A stretch of DNA of 64,000 bases, from assembly GCA_944472135.2 (NCBI GenBank), contig OX235270.1, forward strand, positions 52,767,267 through 52,831,266, read 5' to 3'. Source of the DNA: Trichobilharzia regenti. Lineage: Eukaryota; Platyhelminthes; Trematoda; Strigeidida; Schistosomatidae. The position numbers and the translations under genes were made by a program. Each line of letters begins with the position of its first letter. Within the stretch, counting starts at the first letter, position 1. Shown here one piece after another: positions 44,803 through 53,648 of this stretch. The notes below the pieces were generated by a model. The model searched no databases. It saw only the letters and a program-made list of their open reading frames with translations, and had not been told where the DNA came from.

Positions 44803-45602
44803 ACAGACTTTGAGACATTTCCGAAGTTACAAGGCTTACGGCAACACTTCGCTTCTTGGCCATAGGTGTTGTGGTACCAGCACCAGTCAGGGTTTTTCAG
44901 TGAACGTGGTTTGGACTTAGATCGACCACGTGAGTTCCTGCGTTGAGGAGATTTAGGACGACGCTCGGAGGAGTTAGAATTCATGTTTGACCTAAACATC
45001 TGCTGGATGGAGTTGCATAACTCTATCATTGCAGGATCCTTACCCGAAGTCTGCTTAGTCATCGAGCATGTTTCGGGAACTGACCGTTTAGTTATTTCTA
45101 GAATCCTTTCTGCAGTAATAGCTAAGTCCTCTATTACAGTACCCTGAAGTGTCACAAGTACGGTCTGTACAGACTGTGGCAGCTTGGTTAAGAAGAGTTC
45201 TCTAAACAGTCCTTCGTCGAACTGACTTTGTCCGACGACTTCTTTCATTCTTGTCAGCATGCTCACGGCTGACTGATCTCCTAACTCGATGTTACGAAAT
45301 AATTCATCTAGACGTTGTCGGTCCGTGAGAACGTTTCTCCTGAGGAGGGATGCTTTGAGCAACTCGTACGAGTTACTTACCTCGGGACTGAACATCTGTG
45401 ATGTTACGTACTTGCTGAATTCCCGCGGTAGGGCGTGAATAACTGCAAGTAACTGTGAACGTTGATCGGTTATCCCATGCTCACAAAAATCTGCTTCAGC
45501 TAGCAGAAACCACGTTTCAGCATTATCTGGCCAGTATGGTACGAGCTGAATGGTTTTAGGAGTTGAGCGGATACGGATGACCTTGGGACTAAGATCACTC
45601 AT
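44775..45602 (-). CDS. Gypsy Gag, copy 3 (275 aa, intact)
   Basis: Intact Gag from MSDLSPK to the TAG in the frameshift loop. Variants [10 protein letters not shown] and TSGKD match copy 0 rather than copies 1 and 2, while [15 protein letters not shown] matches copies 1 and 2. Confidence 0.9.
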   Translation of the reverse strand: MSDLSPKVIRIRSTPKTIQLVPYWPDNAETWFLLAEADFCEHGITDQRSQLLAVIHALPREFSKYVTSQMFSPEVSNSYELLKASLLRRNVLTDRQRLDELFRNIELGDQSAVSMLTRMKEVVGQSQFDEGLFRELFLTKLPQSVQTVLVTLQGTVIEDLAITAERILEITKRSVPETCSMTKQTSGKDPAMIELCNSIQQMFRSNMNSNSSERRPKSPQRRNSRGRSKSKPRSLKNPDWCWYHNTYGQEAKCCRKPCNFGNVSKSVGNYPAGTR

Positions 45603-45721
45603 GACGAAAATGATGTCGAATAATATATGGTACAAGAACAAATACAAAATGGAACGAACTCACCGGGGTTATCTGCGGATTTATCGTGGATGAAGTTCGC
45701 GGTTGGGCTCACCAGTTTAAG

Positions 45722-46016
45722 GGTTGACGGATATCTCGTTCAGCAACTTCTAATTAATTTATTCTCGCGTACCAAAGACAAAGCAAAAGCCAATAATTGA
45801 TCGTCCAAACTAAGTGATATATTTCGGGACCAAAGCAAGCCTTCAGACGAACTCCTAGCTGGCTAGTGATCGTGCACGTGACACGACGGGGTACCAAATG
45901 GCGGGGATGCTTGACCGGAAGCCTTCAGCTAAACAAGTCGACTTAAACAGTGGTGGTCAGCATCCAATGGTGAGTGATTGCTGTGGTCAATAATTTTGGG
46001 GAATTATTTACCGCTA
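45722..46016 (-). repeat. 5' LTR of Gypsy copy 3, with a different outer flank
   Basis: 295-bp core as in other copies, but the DNA beyond it (CACATATATCTGG on the plus strand) is unrelated to the flank shared by copies 0, 1 and 2. On the minus strand it is preceded by TG, giving the TGTAGCGG start expected of an unmodified LTR. This marks the right end of the array and an independent insertion site. Confidence 0.88.
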
Positions 46017-46274
46017 CACATATATCTGGTATTTGCGTTGAGTCACTTCCATTGCATTTGTTCGGTGTAAACTCGGTGAACCAGGACAAAGTAATAAATC
46101 TATTTCCAACTACTTATATTACCTTTAGGAATTTTTACTATGTCTCACCCTATTTTGTGTTAGTGCATGGAGTGCTATTTCTGAGTTTTTCTCAACATTA
46201 CTTTTCTTGGTGGGATCAGTCATTCAAACCTTAGCTAAATTCTTATGTTCTGATAATCTCACTACTCCTGATCT
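46017..46274. other. Unassigned DNA right of the array
   Basis: No gene or repeat recognised. It is the 5' genomic flank of Gypsy copy 3. Confidence 0.45.
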
Positions 46275-46352
46275 ACGCAACAGTGTGGGCCAGCATCTGA
46301 TGTTCACTTTTGAATGCTGTGACTAATAATTCCGGGGAATGACCTACCGCCA
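46275..46352 (-). repeat. Fragment of a related Gypsy LTR
   Basis: On the minus strand TGGCGGTAGGTCATTCCCC and following bases align with the start of the array LTR (TGTAGCGGTAAATAATTCCCC) with many differences. Only about 80 bp remain. It directly follows the gag relic on the same strand, as a 3' LTR would after loss of pol. Confidence 0.55.
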
Positions 46353-46690
46353 CGTGGTCAACAGTTGTTTGGTCACCCTCGATTGCTCACTGATGTTCAT
46401 GGGTTGTGCGGGGTTAATCTGTTGTATATTCTGAGATATATGGTCTGGGAGGCTCTCAATGAACTTGGACGTCAACAGTTGTGACTCCAACCTTTCAGCG
46501 GATGTAGAGAGTGGGCAACGTATTAGATCCGCCATATTCACTGCCAATACTAGCGGGTCTCTGTCCGTGTCCAGAATGCGGCTCGGAACAGCGGCATCGC
46601 TTGACGCCTGTCCAGCAGGTCTTTGAACTCTGCTCCGAATCGCCCAAAAATATCTTCCGGGTTTCCTTCTCTCCATGTTGTTGCGCGCAT
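46353..46690 (-). pseudogene. Gag relic of a second Gypsy subfamily
   Basis: Two frames together look like a Gag: EDIFGRFGAEFKDLLDRR (about 46.66-46.61 kb), then after a shift LESQLLTSKFIESLPDHISQ and NIQQINPAQPM. Pol is missing and the 3' LTR fragment follows directly, so this is an internally deleted, dead copy. Assignment to Gag is from the capsid-like pattern and the neighbouring LTR; no zinc box is present. Confidence 0.5.
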
Positions 46691-46739
46691 TTGCTCTACC
46701 TCTCAGCGTCGTCTACAGCACAGTCGACTTAAATGTCAA

Positions 46740-47413
46740 ATAATTGACGTCCATCATATCAGCAACGGCCTCAAACTACCGCAAGAGGCTGCTGACGTCT
46801 CGTTTCTCATAAAACGAGAGGGAGTTGATTTGTAAGTGTTAGGTTAGACTTAAGATAGACCTCGAATAACCGCACTTACTAAATACTTCACTGCCTACTA
46901 ACCTCATCAGTATTCTACCTAGCGTGTAAGTATTGACCAACAAAATGAAAATAAAAAGACTTGAGACGGGAAGTGTGTCTGGGACGGAGTGTATTATACA
47001 CAAAGAAAAGCGACACAAAAAGTCAAATTAGAAGACGAGACACATGGTAAAGGTATCTTCATTTGGAATCAGATATCTCCATATAGGAAAAATATGTACA
47101 CATAACATTCAAAATATCAATTATGCAGATCTAACACGTAGTGCTAATTCTCACATACATAATTATTTCGATTGTGCTGATTTCACATCTCGAAAAAACG
47201 CCCCAAATACACTGAATTCGGTTCATAAGAAAAATATAAAACACTTAGATTTCATGAACTTACGATAAATAAGGTCACATAATTTAAACGCAATATAATG
47301 AATCATCTACAAAGGAAAAAAGAATCAAAAATAACAGTATAAAAATGCGACCCTTCTCCAGGTATAAACAAATATTAGTGAGCTTCAGGTAAAATAAACT
47401 TCATATTATAGAA
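46740..47413. other. Unassigned AT-rich DNA
   Basis: No gene or repeat recognised. Confidence 0.5.
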
Positions 47414-48504
47414 ATTTCCAGTCCATCTCTCGAGCACTTTTCCACTATGTTGTCCAGAGTGTAAATGCAGAATACGTTATCTGATTAACTCTGGCTATGC
47501 TACTTCACCGAGTTCTTCAATGAAACTGATTAACACGTTGTACTGAAAGGGTGAAAATGACAGCAATTTTGTCACTACTAACCAATATGGAACATTGAAT
47601 CGACCAATACAATGACAAGTGCACACTCCTTCCTTCCATACAATGAGAATTTCAGGTTTATTTATTCAGATCGCCTATCAGTGGAGGATCATCACCCGAA
47701 TTTCTTCATTTACCATTCCACTCTAGACTTCCTTATTCCACATGAAGTTGAAACGCTTAGTAAGGTTGTTTTGTGGGCTTTTGCAACTGTCAACAAATAC
47801 TTTACATTGGAAATGGAGAACAGACTTATCTACATACAACCCAGGTGTTGTCGAGTCATCAGAAATCTTCGAGTCACGGACAAAATATGTGACTATATTT
47901 GCTCAGTTATTTAGCAGTGCTTTCGAATTTCCATTATTTAAGAGCTGTTTCCAACTGTGTTGCCAACGTGAGAATCAGGCTGTCTCACCGTAACTACATT
48001 GATGGAAGGAAATCTTGTGATCGCTGAATATACACACAAGTACCGGCTAAAAATGCTGGACGTTCAACGACTCCCCAGTAGATTTGCTTGGTTTCCACTA
48101 GTAAACAAGGAGAGTGACACAATGATACTAGAACATGCATTCCAACAAGGAGGGTGAGAGATGATTGCTGAGTATTAAGAGAGCATCACAGAAACCAAAT
48201 TCAACGCCGAGTTGTTTGTTATCTTATGTCGCTGACCTGACTCACCACCATTTGATCCACAAATTCTATGAAATCCTAATCATCACAGGCATGCAAACAA
48301 CAATAATAGCCACCTCCTAGTGATAGCAGTATTTATCTCAAATACTGGAAGACAGAGAGTGATAGAAGGGCAGGAAGAGTATGCGTCTAGAATATATATT
48401 TATTTAAATGTAGATATAAGGAAAGTATTTCATATGACGCGTTGAGTAAACCCTACAATAAACAGGTATACCATGTTGACCAGTTTGATGAAAGCTTCAA
48501 TCCT
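47414..48504 (+). repeat. REP-B, 1091-bp repeat, uninterrupted copy
   Basis: Nearly identical to 53649-55657 after removing the REP-A insertion there (both 1091 bp). It contains the empty REP-A target CTACATACAACCCAGG at 47830-47845. No terminal inverted repeats or tail are evident, and the 100-codon frame at 47612-47914 has no recognisable domain. It could be a segmental duplication or part of a larger element. Confidence 0.75.
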
Positions 48505-49193
48505 ACTCAGTAAATACAGTGTGAGATGACAAGCTAGCTAATACACAGTCGAAACGACAATCCTACACAAGGGTCTATAACACAATAAGAAAAGTCATTG
48601 TTTCAGACTTATTAACACTATACACTAGATGCTAAATCAACTAGCTCATCTTATATTGATTCAAGCGTCATTAGTGACGTGATAAAACATTTTTATTGAT
48701 TTAAAGTCACTCGTCAAATAGCTTATATCAAGAGTTGGGAATGTGATATGTGAATACATAATACGTTATTTGGCTAGATAACAAAACATTTTTGTGAATG
48801 TATAGTCAACTGTTTATTTTATTAGTGGTGTTGACGAAACATTCCATCCTTTAATATAAGTGATATGTTTGTAAATCGATCCAGTCGCCTTTGATGTGAA
48901 TATCAAAGTGATGCATTCTGCTTATATCAATGATGCATTATGCATTGTTCTTACTTGTACCCGATTTACTTCAATCTTTAATTTCGAATAATCCACACTC
49001 TTGTTTTACTGAGATAGGTTTACTTTTTTTTAAAAGCCTATCATTTGTCGAGAAGTGATATAACTCATATCAAGTGATTGAAAAGATTAGATTCGCCTCT
49101 GAGTGTTTTCTTTGTGTGTGCGATACAACTCTCAGTGACTTAAAGCGGCGTTTCTATGCCTAAGGACTTGTCAGCGTTGAATAATCATCAAAA
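48505..49193. other. Unassigned AT-rich DNA left of the BEL element
   Basis: No gene or repeat recognised. CTATT at 49194-49198 is the left target duplication of the BEL/Pao element. Confidence 0.5.
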
Positions 49194-49198
49194 CTATT

Positions 49199-49565
49199 TG
49201 TCAATCACGTCTCATAAACCGTTAATGCCCAGCTCTCGCTACGCTCGGGCCCACGCTGTTCTTCGAAGATTTCTCAGAAACGCTTAGTTATAACGGACGC
49301 AAAACCAAAACACCGATCTGCCGGTTGATAATTTGTTTATTGTTACACCAACATATAAAAGGAATAAGCGAACTAAGCAAACTAAGGTCTGAAAACTAAT
49401 ATTACAATAATAAATCATTGTTACTTCTGACGATGTTTCAGTCTTCTTTCTGAACAGCGACCGATGAGACGATGACTGTCGTATTGATGCCTCCGCGAAA
49501 ATTGGGGAAGTTGATTTTGAGCAAACAACCAAGAATCGATCGTTCAATCTTCAACTCCATTGACA
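49199..49565 (-). repeat. 3' LTR of BEL/Pao element
   Basis: 367 bp. On the plus strand TGTCAATCACGTCTC to CTCCATTGACA. The next inner bases on the minus strand include CGGGGAG, a short polypurine tract. Differs from the other LTR only at bases 6-7 (AT versus GC). Confidence 0.93.
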
Positions 49566-49573
49566 CTCCCCGG

Positions 49574-49600
49574 TAAAAAAGGGATCCAACCCTTTTTTCG
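49574..49600. other. Perfect hairpin beside the 3' LTR
   Basis: AAAAAAGGG, loop ATCCAA, CCCTTTTTT: a 9-bp perfect inverted repeat about 10 bp inside the 3' LTR. It may form in the element RNA close to the polypurine tract; function unknown. Confidence 0.6.
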
Positions 49601-50129
49601 TTAACGACCAATACACGTTGACTTGAATGCCATTGCGAGAACCTGGGTCACACGGACAGAGCTGAAATGGAAAACAAACAGGAAAGCCAACACACCACAA
49701 GCATACCCACAGCACAATCTCACACATCGCTGACAACCTGCGCCTCCAGACAGAGACCTCCTCTTGACACCTTGCAACACAATCGCCACTTACTAGAATG
49801 ACTCTTGCAGAATGCAACGTGACCGTAGCAGCACCTCATGATACTCTTCAAGCATCCTCTTTTCTATTCATTATCAATTATCACTGAAATCGCTTGTCAC
49901 TCATTCTGCCTCAGTTCTAGTAGCGGTGACGCATGCGAGCCTCAGTCGTTTACACTCTTTCTCCCCGGCGTGTGGGACCGCAGCTAACAATTATCTCCGT
50001 GTGCATTTCATTCTCAGCAATAGCCTAGCCTCCCCGGCGTATACGACCCATCTGCTGTCCTTAACATCAATCAATTCATTCACAAATGTAGAAGACTCGA
50101 AACAACTTCAGAAGTAATCACGACGAAAA

Positions 50130-50716
50130 TTTTAACAAAATTACGCAATAACAACAAGACACGAAAACAACAAGTAAACACAATGAATCCAAAATACACC
50201 AATTGATATGACACACCACACATATATACAAATAGTACACACAAACTCGCATTTCATGTCTTGATGGAATACCCTTGAAGAATTGCAGGACTTACACCAG
50301 TACGCCTACAAACTTTCACAGGTTGACCATTGTAAGTTGTGGAATGTCCAGACACAAACAAGATTAACCAACAATTACATCAATTGGAACTCACACAACT
50401 ATTTAACACAAACATATGTACAATCAACACATCAAATGTTGTGTATTCTGACACGACAAACTACCCTTGAAGAACCGTAGGACTTACAATAGTACGCCTA
50501 CATTCCTCCTCAGGTTGATGATCCAAGTGGAAGTCGTCCGGACACAAACAGAATTACCAACAGCTAGATGACAGATGATATCAATTCAGTATATACAATA
50601 TGAACATATGTACAAGATCATACACCAAGCACACTGGACTGATCATTGATACGCTACCCTTTGAAGAATTGCAGGACCTACAGCAGTACGCCTACAACCC
50701 TTCTCAGGTTGACGCC
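50130..50716. repeat. About 190-bp tandem repeats in BEL interior, three units
   Basis: Three blocks begin at 50271, 50463 and 50656 with ACCCTTGAAGAA-type sequence followed by GTACGCCTACA and CAGGTTGA, spaced 192-193 bp. Sequence between blocks is also similar (CAGACACAAACA, ACATATGTACAA). They are imperfect and lie directly after the gag stop in the element's 3' non-coding part. Function unknown. Confidence 0.75.
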
Positions 50717-52672
50717 CTAGGTTGGAAAATCGTCGCAGAGTTCATTTGCTAACTTCCTTCTATCAGCTATATCCTCAAATCTGAACGGCAACACGCTCAT
50801 GTCATTGTATCGTAGAATATAGATGACCAACAAACACACGACATATCTCATCAACCAAGTATAGAAACAGAGTAATTTACCGCAAAGATAATAACATTCA
50901 AATAGTAACTTGAAACTAGAAATGCCTTTATTCGTGCAAGTCAATTTAACAATTACTCTCTCCTTTACACTTGGCTTATCCACACTAAACTGACCATTGA
51001 TATTCGTCCTTTCAAACGAACTGATAATAGCATAGTCATTGCAGAAGATACTAGAGTTGATGGGTATCTGTTTTATTGTGGATGACAGCACCAACGATGA
51101 CTGAGTGACACAATGTGATGAACTTAGTGGTGGATCAGAAGCTGTTCTTGTTCGGCTCTCAGATAGTTGTCCAACTGCAAGATTACCACCACTGCTGTCT
51201 TTCACTACTAGTTCGGGTTTAGCACTATCATCTGATGATAGGTGGGCTACACGCTGATCAATTACACTGACGGTCTCACTAGTATGCACACCTTTTGGAA
51301 CTGCATCTGCGTTCAATTCTACTTCACGTTGTAGTTGTCCAGAACCTTTAATTAAACTAGCAGTAGTAGGCATATCCCTCATCTCATCATGATCAACCAA
51401 AGACAACTGTGAAGTATCATGATCATTATCACGAATATTCACTTTACCGTCAACTTCATCATTTTCAAACTCTTTAATAACAGAAGTAGACAATTTTGGT
51501 TCCTCCTCGCAAATCATAAAAGGTTTTATAACTTCACTCTGACTAGTAATACCTTGTAAACTTTTGCAGTCAGAACTGCACTCTGAAGCAGTAACTCTAT
51601 TCTGTGACACTCTATTCAGCAATGGCTTACCAGTTGCAACTACAGATTTCTTCACAACAACGTTATCGTCACACAACTCGGAGTCAGACCTGGAGTTTAC
51701 ATTTAGCTTATCACTGAACTTGCTTACTGGTTCACAGTTCACTTCTGTATGCACCACTTTCACACGTGTAAAACAAAGCCGTGTTTGTCTTGCATCTTGT
51801 AACTTATCTGTTGAGGATGTACTACGAAACCTGTTACACTCACTAGGTCTATATGCATTACTAGACATCATGGAGTCTTCTCGATATCCACCTCTCTGAG
51901 GCTTATTCGTCATCAATGAGTGCGTTTCACCCTCAAACTGCTCTATTCTAAGGGTGAGATCTAACAGACTGGAAAACTTGCTCATAGATTCATTGACACT
52001 AGTATTTACCAGTTTCAGGATATCATCAAACTTTGGCTCGATACCCTCATCCTCCTTACGGGAGCTTATCTTCACCCACTTCCTTTGCAGTCGAGTAGGT
52101 AGACGTCTTGCTATTACTTCTAGTATAAAACTCGAGTTGAGGTCACTCATGCGATTCATCAAAATCATTCCATTCTTGTAAATTAGCAAATTATCTAAAA
52201 ACTCAGTGAGTGCCTGAGAGTCATCCTGTAATTGACCACCATTACCCTTAACAGCCTCGAATAATTTCCCGGCAATCATCGAAGGTCTTCCAAACCTTTG
52301 ACGTAATATGCTCATAGCCTCGTAGTAGCCCTCTTTTGGCTTCATAAACGTACAGCACTGTATAGCTCTTGCAGCATCTCCAGTGCAATATCTCATCAAA
52401 TACATCAATTTCATTTCATCACTTAATAAAAAACTACTCAGCATGATCTCGAACTCCTTTACAAATTGTAAATAATCAGCCGGGTTTCCATCGAAACATC
52501 GTGGTTCTAATTTAGGGAGTTTGATGTTCCTATTATCCCTGAACGGCGAAACAATAACATCAACCATGTCATGCTTAACATCAGACACATCGTTACAAGT
52601 AACAGACAAGTCACCATGACTTACTTTCCTGTTTGCATCCAAGACGCCCTGTCCCTTCTTTGACCCAGGCAT
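50717..52672 (-). CDS. BEL/Pao Gag-like protein with unusual C-terminus (651 aa)
   Basis: I start at the first ATG (MPGSKKGQG); the frame is open for at least 40 codons further upstream without ATG. Residues about 50-260 look like the BEL/Pao Gag domain (DUF1759 type): LPKLEPRCFDGNPADYLQF, then LMYLMRYCTGDAARAIQ and AMSILRQRFGRPSMIAGKLF. No CCHC knuckle follows. The remaining ~350 residues are Ser/Asp-rich with no domain I know, and near residues 590-620 there is a hydrophobic span (LLCFYTWLMRY then VVCLLVIYILRY) that could cross a membrane. It probably forms particles; the role of the C-terminus is unknown. Protease, RT and integrase motifs are absent. Confidence 0.8.
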   Translation of the reverse strand: MPGSKKGQGVLDANRKVSHGDLSVTCNDVSDVKHDMVDVIVSPFRDNRNIKLPKLEPRCFDGNPADYLQFVKEFEIMLSSFLLSDEMKLMYLMRYCTGDAARAIQCCTFMKPKEGYYEAMSILRQRFGRPSMIAGKLFEAVKGNGGQLQDDSQALTEFLDNLLIYKNGMILMNRMSDLNSSFILEVIARRLPTRLQRKWVKISSRKEDEGIEPKFDDILKLVNTSVNESMSKFSSLLDLTLRIEQFEGETHSLMTNKPQRGGYREDSMMSSNAYRPSECNRFRSTSSTDKLQDARQTRLCFTRVKVVHTEVNCEPVSKFSDKLNVNSRSDSELCDDNVVVKKSVVATGKPLLNRVSQNRVTASECSSDCKSLQGITSQSEVIKPFMICEEEPKLSTSVIKEFENDEVDGKVNIRDNDHDTSQLSLVDHDEMRDMPTTASLIKGSGQLQREVELNADAVPKGVHTSETVSVIDQRVAHLSSDDSAKPELVVKDSSGGNLAVGQLSESRTRTASDPPLSSSHCVTQSSLVLSSTIKQIPINSSIFCNDYAIISSFERTNINGQFSVDKPSVKERVIVKLTCTNKGISSFKLLFECYYLCGKLLCFYTWLMRYVVCLLVIYILRYNDMSVLPFRFEDIADRRKLANELCDDFPT

Positions 52673-52816
52673 TGTTGAACTTGGCCCGATTCCAAAATGT
52701 TCCAGATATTGCTTGTTCAAAGAGGACTTGACCGGCACCAGGAAAGATGAACGGTGACTATCCAAACTGTTACCAGCTATCTGAATCGGCCAGAATCTGT
52801 TTTTACCATCAGAAAC

Positions 52817-53183
52817 TGTCAGCCACGTCTCATAAACCGTTAATGCCCAGCTCTCGCTACGCTCGGGCCCACGCTGTTCTTCGAAGATTTCTCAGAAACG
52901 CTTAGTTATAACGGACGCAAAACCAAAACACCGATCTGCCGGTTGATAATTTGTTTATTGTTACACCAACATATAAAAGGAATAAGCGAACTAAGCAAAC
53001 TAAGGTCTGAAAACTAATATTACAATAATAAATCATTGTTACTTCTGACGATGTTTCAGTCTTCTTTCTGAACAGCGACCGATGAGACGATGACTGTCGT
53101 ATTGATGCCTCCGCGAAAATTGGGGAAGTTGATTTTGAGCAAACAACCAAGAATCGATCGTTCAATCTTCAACTCCATTGACA
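52817..53183 (-). repeat. 5' LTR of BEL/Pao element
   Basis: 367 bp, plus strand TGTCAGCCACGTCTC to CTCCATTGACA. The GC variant at bases 6-7 also occurs in the older solo LTR at 15888, so it is likely ancestral. Confidence 0.93.
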
Positions 53184-53188
53184 CTATT

Positions 53189-53648
53189 GTTCACTCAACA
53201 ACAAAGTCAAGTCATTTACTAAAATAGCATTCATTCGCTTCAATAATGCACATCAAATTACTCTGGAGAAAGGAATATTTGGCATAGAATAAATCTTCAA
53301 TCTCCATTCACCGACTAGATGGATGACGACAAAATTCTCAGTCGACTGGTAAAAATAGACCCTACAAATTGGATTGTGTATCAAAGAACAGTTTGGCGCC
53401 TTGTGGTGGTAGATGAATCTAAAATAGAGGTGTTAGGGTTTTGAGTTTCAATAGACTATTTTCGGTACTTAAGGCATTCATTCATGAGAACCGTGTACAA
53501 CGATTTTCACTTAGTATTTATTACTAAAGCAAAATATATGAAAGTAATTTTGTGATTGGAGTTATCACTTCCAGCCACATTCTTGTGCTTCTGCACTGAT
53601 GAACATATCTTTGTTAATTTCTAGTCATACAAGCTGCATATTGCAGAC
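53189..53648. other. Unassigned DNA
   Basis: Between the BEL target duplication and REP-B. No gene or repeat recognised. Confidence 0.5.

Larger units (their letters stand above)
19312..46016. repeat. Tandem array of a ~10.87 kb unit (two full, one partial)
   Basis: Unit 1 is 19312-30183, unit 2 is 30184-41053, unit 3 is partial, 41054-46016. Offsets are 10871-10872 then 10870; a 1-nt pol deletion in unit 2 accounts for part of the difference. Each unit starts inside the Gypsy 3' LTR and runs through pol, gag and 5' LTR, then, in units 1 and 2, the exon-like ORF, REP-A and the CR1-like fragment. Both unit junctions (30183/30184 and 41053/41054) read CGCTACGACC-TTCAGTTAAAC, joining unit-end DNA to the middle of the LTR with 2 bp of shared CC. 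The array is a segmental amplification, not independent insertions. Confidence 0.93.
49199..53183 (-). mobile_element. Young BEL/Pao LTR element with gag only
   Basis: A 3985-bp element bounded by 367-bp LTRs that differ at only two adjacent bases, and by the 5-bp duplication CTATT (49194-49198 and 53184-53188). LTR ends form the inverted repeat TGTCAAT...ATTGACA in the left copy. The interior (about 3.25 kb) holds one long ORF with a BEL/Pao-type Gag domain. Protease, RT, RNase H and integrase are all absent from it on both strands, so it must borrow Pol from a relative. Near-identical LTRs and clean target duplication indicate recent insertion of an already pol-less element. Confidence 0.9.

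Noticed and set aside
47612..47914. 100-codon ORF in REP-B
   Set aside because: No domain, not completed in the second copy because REP-A interrupts it, and codon pattern looks random.
49926..50480. Plus-strand small ORFs in the BEL interior
   Set aside because: Opposite to the element's transcription, short, and overlapping the ~190-bp repeats.
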